64,000 nucleotides of DNA from assembly GCA_000435635.1 (NCBI GenBank), contig FR882149.1, positions 24,408 to 88,407 on the forward strand, read 5' to 3'. Of the stretch, positions 61,709-64,000 are shown piece by piece; within the stretch, counting starts at the first letter, position 1; each line of letters begins with the position of its first letter. The notes beneath the pieces are model-generated. The model had not been told where the DNA came from. It worked only from the letters and a program-made list of their open reading frames with translations, and made no database searches. The position numbers and the translations under genes were made by a program. Origin of the DNA: Prevotella sp. CAG:1320. GTDB taxonomy: Bacteria; Bacteroidota; Bacteroidia; Bacteroidales; Bacteroidaceae.

Positions 61709-63709
61709 TTAGTGATTCAGGTATCCGTCATTGGTCAACTGGCCATTGCTGCCGTTGATAAAGACTTGCCAGATAGGCCAGAACATGTTGGCCTCAGGGT
61801 CATAGACGTAGAGGTTGTTGATGTAGTTGTTGACGGAGTTGTTGTGGTCGGTAACCGCCTGCTCCGTGTCGCTGCTCTCATCCTCATCCTCGCCGCCTTC
61901 GTCCAGCGTGCGGTATGCGAACCAAGTAGAGCTCTCTGAATAGTTCTCCTTGCCATACTCGTCCACGGCAGTGCCGTCAGCCAAGCCATAACTGCTGGCG
62001 GGATTCAGTCCGAAGATAGTATATCCATCGGCGTCATCGCTCGCGGCACCCAGGCCTATCTCGTAGTAGAGTTTGCGGGAATACTGGCTATAATCATAGG
62101 TACCATAATCGGTGGTGATGGACTGGCGGTCAGCCAAGGCAGACATCTTGTCGCTGGTCTCATCGAGCTTGGTCTTCAGCAATCCCCAGCGGATGAGATC
62201 AGTCTTGCGCAACTGCTCACCGGCGAACTCCAACTTACGCTGCTCCACGATAGTACGGAAGAAGCTGTCGTGGTTGGTGGCGGCTGCCAATATCTCGTTC
62301 ACCTTAGTGGAGGGCAACGAACGGCTCAAAATAGGCTCCAGGTAACTCTTGGCTCCGTTGAGGTCACCCAATTCGTTGGCTGCCTCGGCTGCCATCAGAT
62401 AGATATCGGAATAGCGCATGATCACCCAGTTGATACCATCGTCGTTGGTAGAGGTAATCTTGCGGGTCATCCACTCCATGCGATACTTGCCGAAAGACCA
62501 ACCACCGCCTCCACCGCCAGATACCAGCTTGTAAGCCTCGTTGTAAGCTTCCGCAGCACCAGAGGCGGGCATCTCAGCGCAAGTGCCATCGATGCGCCAT
62601 ACATAGGGCACGCAGGTCACTTCGCGGCGTGTGTCCTCGGGATCATAGTCATACCACAAGGTCTGTGAGGGTGCTCCACGTCCACCGGCCATCAACTGTG
62701 TCCACTGGTCATATTGCTTGGAAGCAGGGTTCTTGCTGTCGGTGGTGTGACGCGTTCCCCAGCTATAGGATACACGGCCACGACCGTCAGAGAAAGGCAT
62801 CTCATAGACAGACTCGCCACCGGCGGCCAGCTGCTCCTCGTTCACGCTCTTCCAATAAGTCTTGAAGTCAGTGGCCAACGTATTGGCCTGCTGGGCGATG
62901 ACTTGCGAGCACTCGTCATAGGCTATCTGGTACATCTCGCGGCGGGCGGCCTCATCTTGCAGATTGTAGCGCACGCCCTCGTTGGGATAGTAAGACTTGC
63001 CAGCCAGGAACAAGGCGATGCGGGCGCGCAATCCCTTGGTAAAGGTCTTGCTCACGCGCTCAACGCTCTGGGTGTAGCTGTTCTCGTTAGGCCACCCCAC
63101 GTAATCCTCAGCTATTCCTAAATCGTCAACCAATTTTTGCAGGATAACCGTACGATCGGTGCGCGGCAAGTAGACATTGTCGCTGGTATTGGGCTCGAAG
63201 CGATAAGGCACGTCGCCCCACGTCTTCACCAAGTCAAAGTAGATATAGGCACGCAGGGTGAGCAGCTCGCCATAGAGTTGGCGCATGTTGGCATTGGTGA
63301 GATCAGAATATTCCTCCATGGACTCTACCGCCTTGTTAATACGCTCGATGGCCTCATACATGTAGTTCCACATGTTGTTGGAGGTGTTCATGTAGGAGTT
63401 GTCGGGCTGTGCGGCATATACGGAGAGGGATGCGTCTCGGTCGTTGGCGGGATTGTCGAAGTCTCCATAGGCGCGCCAAACCTCCGCGTCGGTGTTCATG
63501 CCATAGTAAGTGATATAGCGGCCACGATAGGAGTTGGTCTGCCCAAAGGATTGGTGGACAGCCATCACGGCAGCGTCCGCCAAGGCCTCCGTGTTGAACA
63601 CGACTTCCGCGTCCATCGAGGAAATCGAGTCTGCCTCCAAATCGCAAGAGGTCAACATCGCACTGCCTCCCGCAAGTAAGCAAAGTATGTAGGTTGTTAG
63701 CTTTTTCAT
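61709..63709 (-). CDS. RagB/SusD-like nutrient uptake lipoprotein
   Basis: A 666-residue outer-surface glycan-binding lipoprotein that caps a SusC transporter. Lipoprotein signal with cysteine in GGSAMLTSCDLEAD near residue 23; SusD N-terminal helical TPR-like core (VYAAQPDNSYMNTSNNMWNY near 83), the conserved LRAYIYFDLVKTWGDVPY near 150 and the C-terminal RKLEFAGEQLRKTDLIRWG block near 495. It starts 21 bp after the SusC stop. Glycan unknown; the DUF4957 partner hints at pectin. Confidence 0.93.
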   Translation of the reverse strand: MKKLTTYILCLLAGGSAMLTSCDLEADSISSMDAEVVFNTEALADAAVMAVHQSFGQTNSYRGRYITYYGMNTDAEVWRAYGDFDNPANDRDASLSVYAAQPDNSYMNTSNNMWNYMYEAIERINKAVESMEEYSDLTNANMRQLYGELLTLRAYIYFDLVKTWGDVPYRFEPNTSDNVYLPRTDRTVILQKLVDDLGIAEDYVGWPNENSYTQSVERVSKTFTKGLRARIALFLAGKSYYPNEGVRYNLQDEAARREMYQIAYDECSQVIAQQANTLATDFKTYWKSVNEEQLAAGGESVYEMPFSDGRGRVSYSWGTRHTTDSKNPASKQYDQWTQLMAGGRGAPSQTLWYDYDPEDTRREVTCVPYVWRIDGTCAEMPASGAAEAYNEAYKLVSGGGGGGWSFGKYRMEWMTRKITSTNDDGINWVIMRYSDIYLMAAEAANELGDLNGAKSYLEPILSRSLPSTKVNEILAAATNHDSFFRTIVEQRKLEFAGEQLRKTDLIRWGLLKTKLDETSDKMSALADRQSITTDYGTYDYSQYSRKLYYEIGLGAASDDADGYTIFGLNPASSYGLADGTAVDEYGKENYSESSTWFAYRTLDEGGEDEDESSDTEQAVTDHNNSVNNYINNLYVYDPEANMFWPIWQVFINGSNGQLTNDGYLNH

Positions 63710-63730
63710 GTGAAAGTATTGTTTAGGAGA

Positions 63731-64000
63731 TTAGAAATTCAAATTGACACCGATGACAAACTGACGGCTCTTTGGGTAAGCGGAGTAGTCCACACCAGGA
63801 GTCAGGTTGGAGCGGCGCATGGTGGACACCTCGGGATCGAAACCTGTGTAGTCGGTGATACAGAACAGATTATAGCCCGTTACATAAAAGCGTACATTGC
63901 TGAGGTGAATCTTGTTCAAAACGGACTTCGGCAAGGTGTAGCCCAGCGTCAAGGTGTTTAAGCGCAAGAAGGAAGCGTCCTCCACGTAATAATCCGTCAA
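63731..64000 (-). CDS. SusC-like TonB-dependent receptor, C-terminal end only
   Basis: The last 90 or so codons of a SusC/RagA outer-membrane transporter; the rest lies beyond base 64000. Seen: YVEDASFLRLNTLTLGYTLP, the FYVTGYNLFCITDYTGFDPE strand region typical of SusC ends, and the terminal aromatic IGVNLNF that marks an outer-membrane beta-barrel for insertion. First gene of the operon reading susC, susD, DUF5123 lipoprotein. Confidence 0.93.
   Translation of the reverse strand: MTDYYVEDASFLRLNTLTLGYTLPKSVLNKIHLSNVRFYVTGYNLFCITDYTGFDPEVSTMRRSNLTPGVDYSAYPKSRQFVIGVNLNF

Overview
The window is a 64 kb chromosomal piece of a Bacteroidota genome, order Bacteroidales, and the gene content and moderate GC suggest a Prevotella-like gut or oral lineage (the family is an inference). 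The evidence is a SusC/SusD pair, many Bacteroidetes-type promoters (-7 box TAnnTTTG, often with a TTG or TTTG about 18-20 nt upstream), the 628-residue PurF-like amidotransferase beside carAB, and families largely confined to this phylum (DUF4861, DUF4922-SpoIID fusion, DUF4957/DUF5123, GH127).

Layout. 1-631: 3'-truncated zinc alcohol dehydrogenase. 0.7-8.6 kb: an AT-rich accessory island between that gene and mnmE. It holds a decayed second mnmE 3' end, a hipBA toxin-antitoxin pair, a DUF2971 gene, a tandem pair of DUF262 genes (GmrSD-type restriction family) and a frameshifted AbiEi-type antitoxin gene with its operator. 8.6-33.5 kb: minus-strand housekeeping genes: mnmE, a nucleoside phosphorylase, a DUF486 protein, an NfnAB/GltD-like fusion, serS, an esterase-like secreted hydrolase, ferritin, yjbQ, thrS, a DUF4861 protein, a glycosyltransferase, two radical SAM genes including mtaB, a small lipoprotein, and a glutamine-amidotransferase cluster (glmS, purF-like, carA, carB). 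33.5-34.3 kb: an orphan Wza-like export lipoprotein.

34.4-39.7 kb: a second accessory island. It contains an intact terminase pair (TerS, TerL) with no other phage genes, surrounded by small genes. Four of these open with the same nonapeptide, MAKT(S/A)GG(V/I)R, followed by unrelated C-terminal regions, two or three of which look like nuclease toxins. Three genes or remnants end against a short, GC-rich, hairpin-rich segment with a well-formed promoter on the opposite strand pointing back at the gene. This combination is the most unusual thing in the window. The island also holds a broken JAB-like gene and ends beside a truncated queuosine-precursor transporter.

39.8-44.7 kb: a tightly overlapping plus-strand operon (DUF4369 lipoprotein, pyrC, MetH activation-domain protein, metallophosphoesterase, plsC). 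44.8-50.5 kb: a Dpm1-like glycosyltransferase, mfd and a sodium:solute symporter. 50.5-55.7 kb: an AmpG-like transporter and a 1265-residue glycosyltransferase/DUF4922/SpoIID fusion, which suggests cell-wall recycling or remodelling. 55.8-64 kb: a GH127 beta-L-arabinofuranosidase, a second metallophosphoesterase, tRNA-Tyr, and the end of a polysaccharide-utilisation locus (DUF4957/DUF5123 lipoprotein, SusD, SusC C-terminus).

Intergenic spaces hold clusters of short palindromic units built from four different words (families A-D here). Family A occurs at the outer edge of both accessory islands and again beside tRNA-Tyr.
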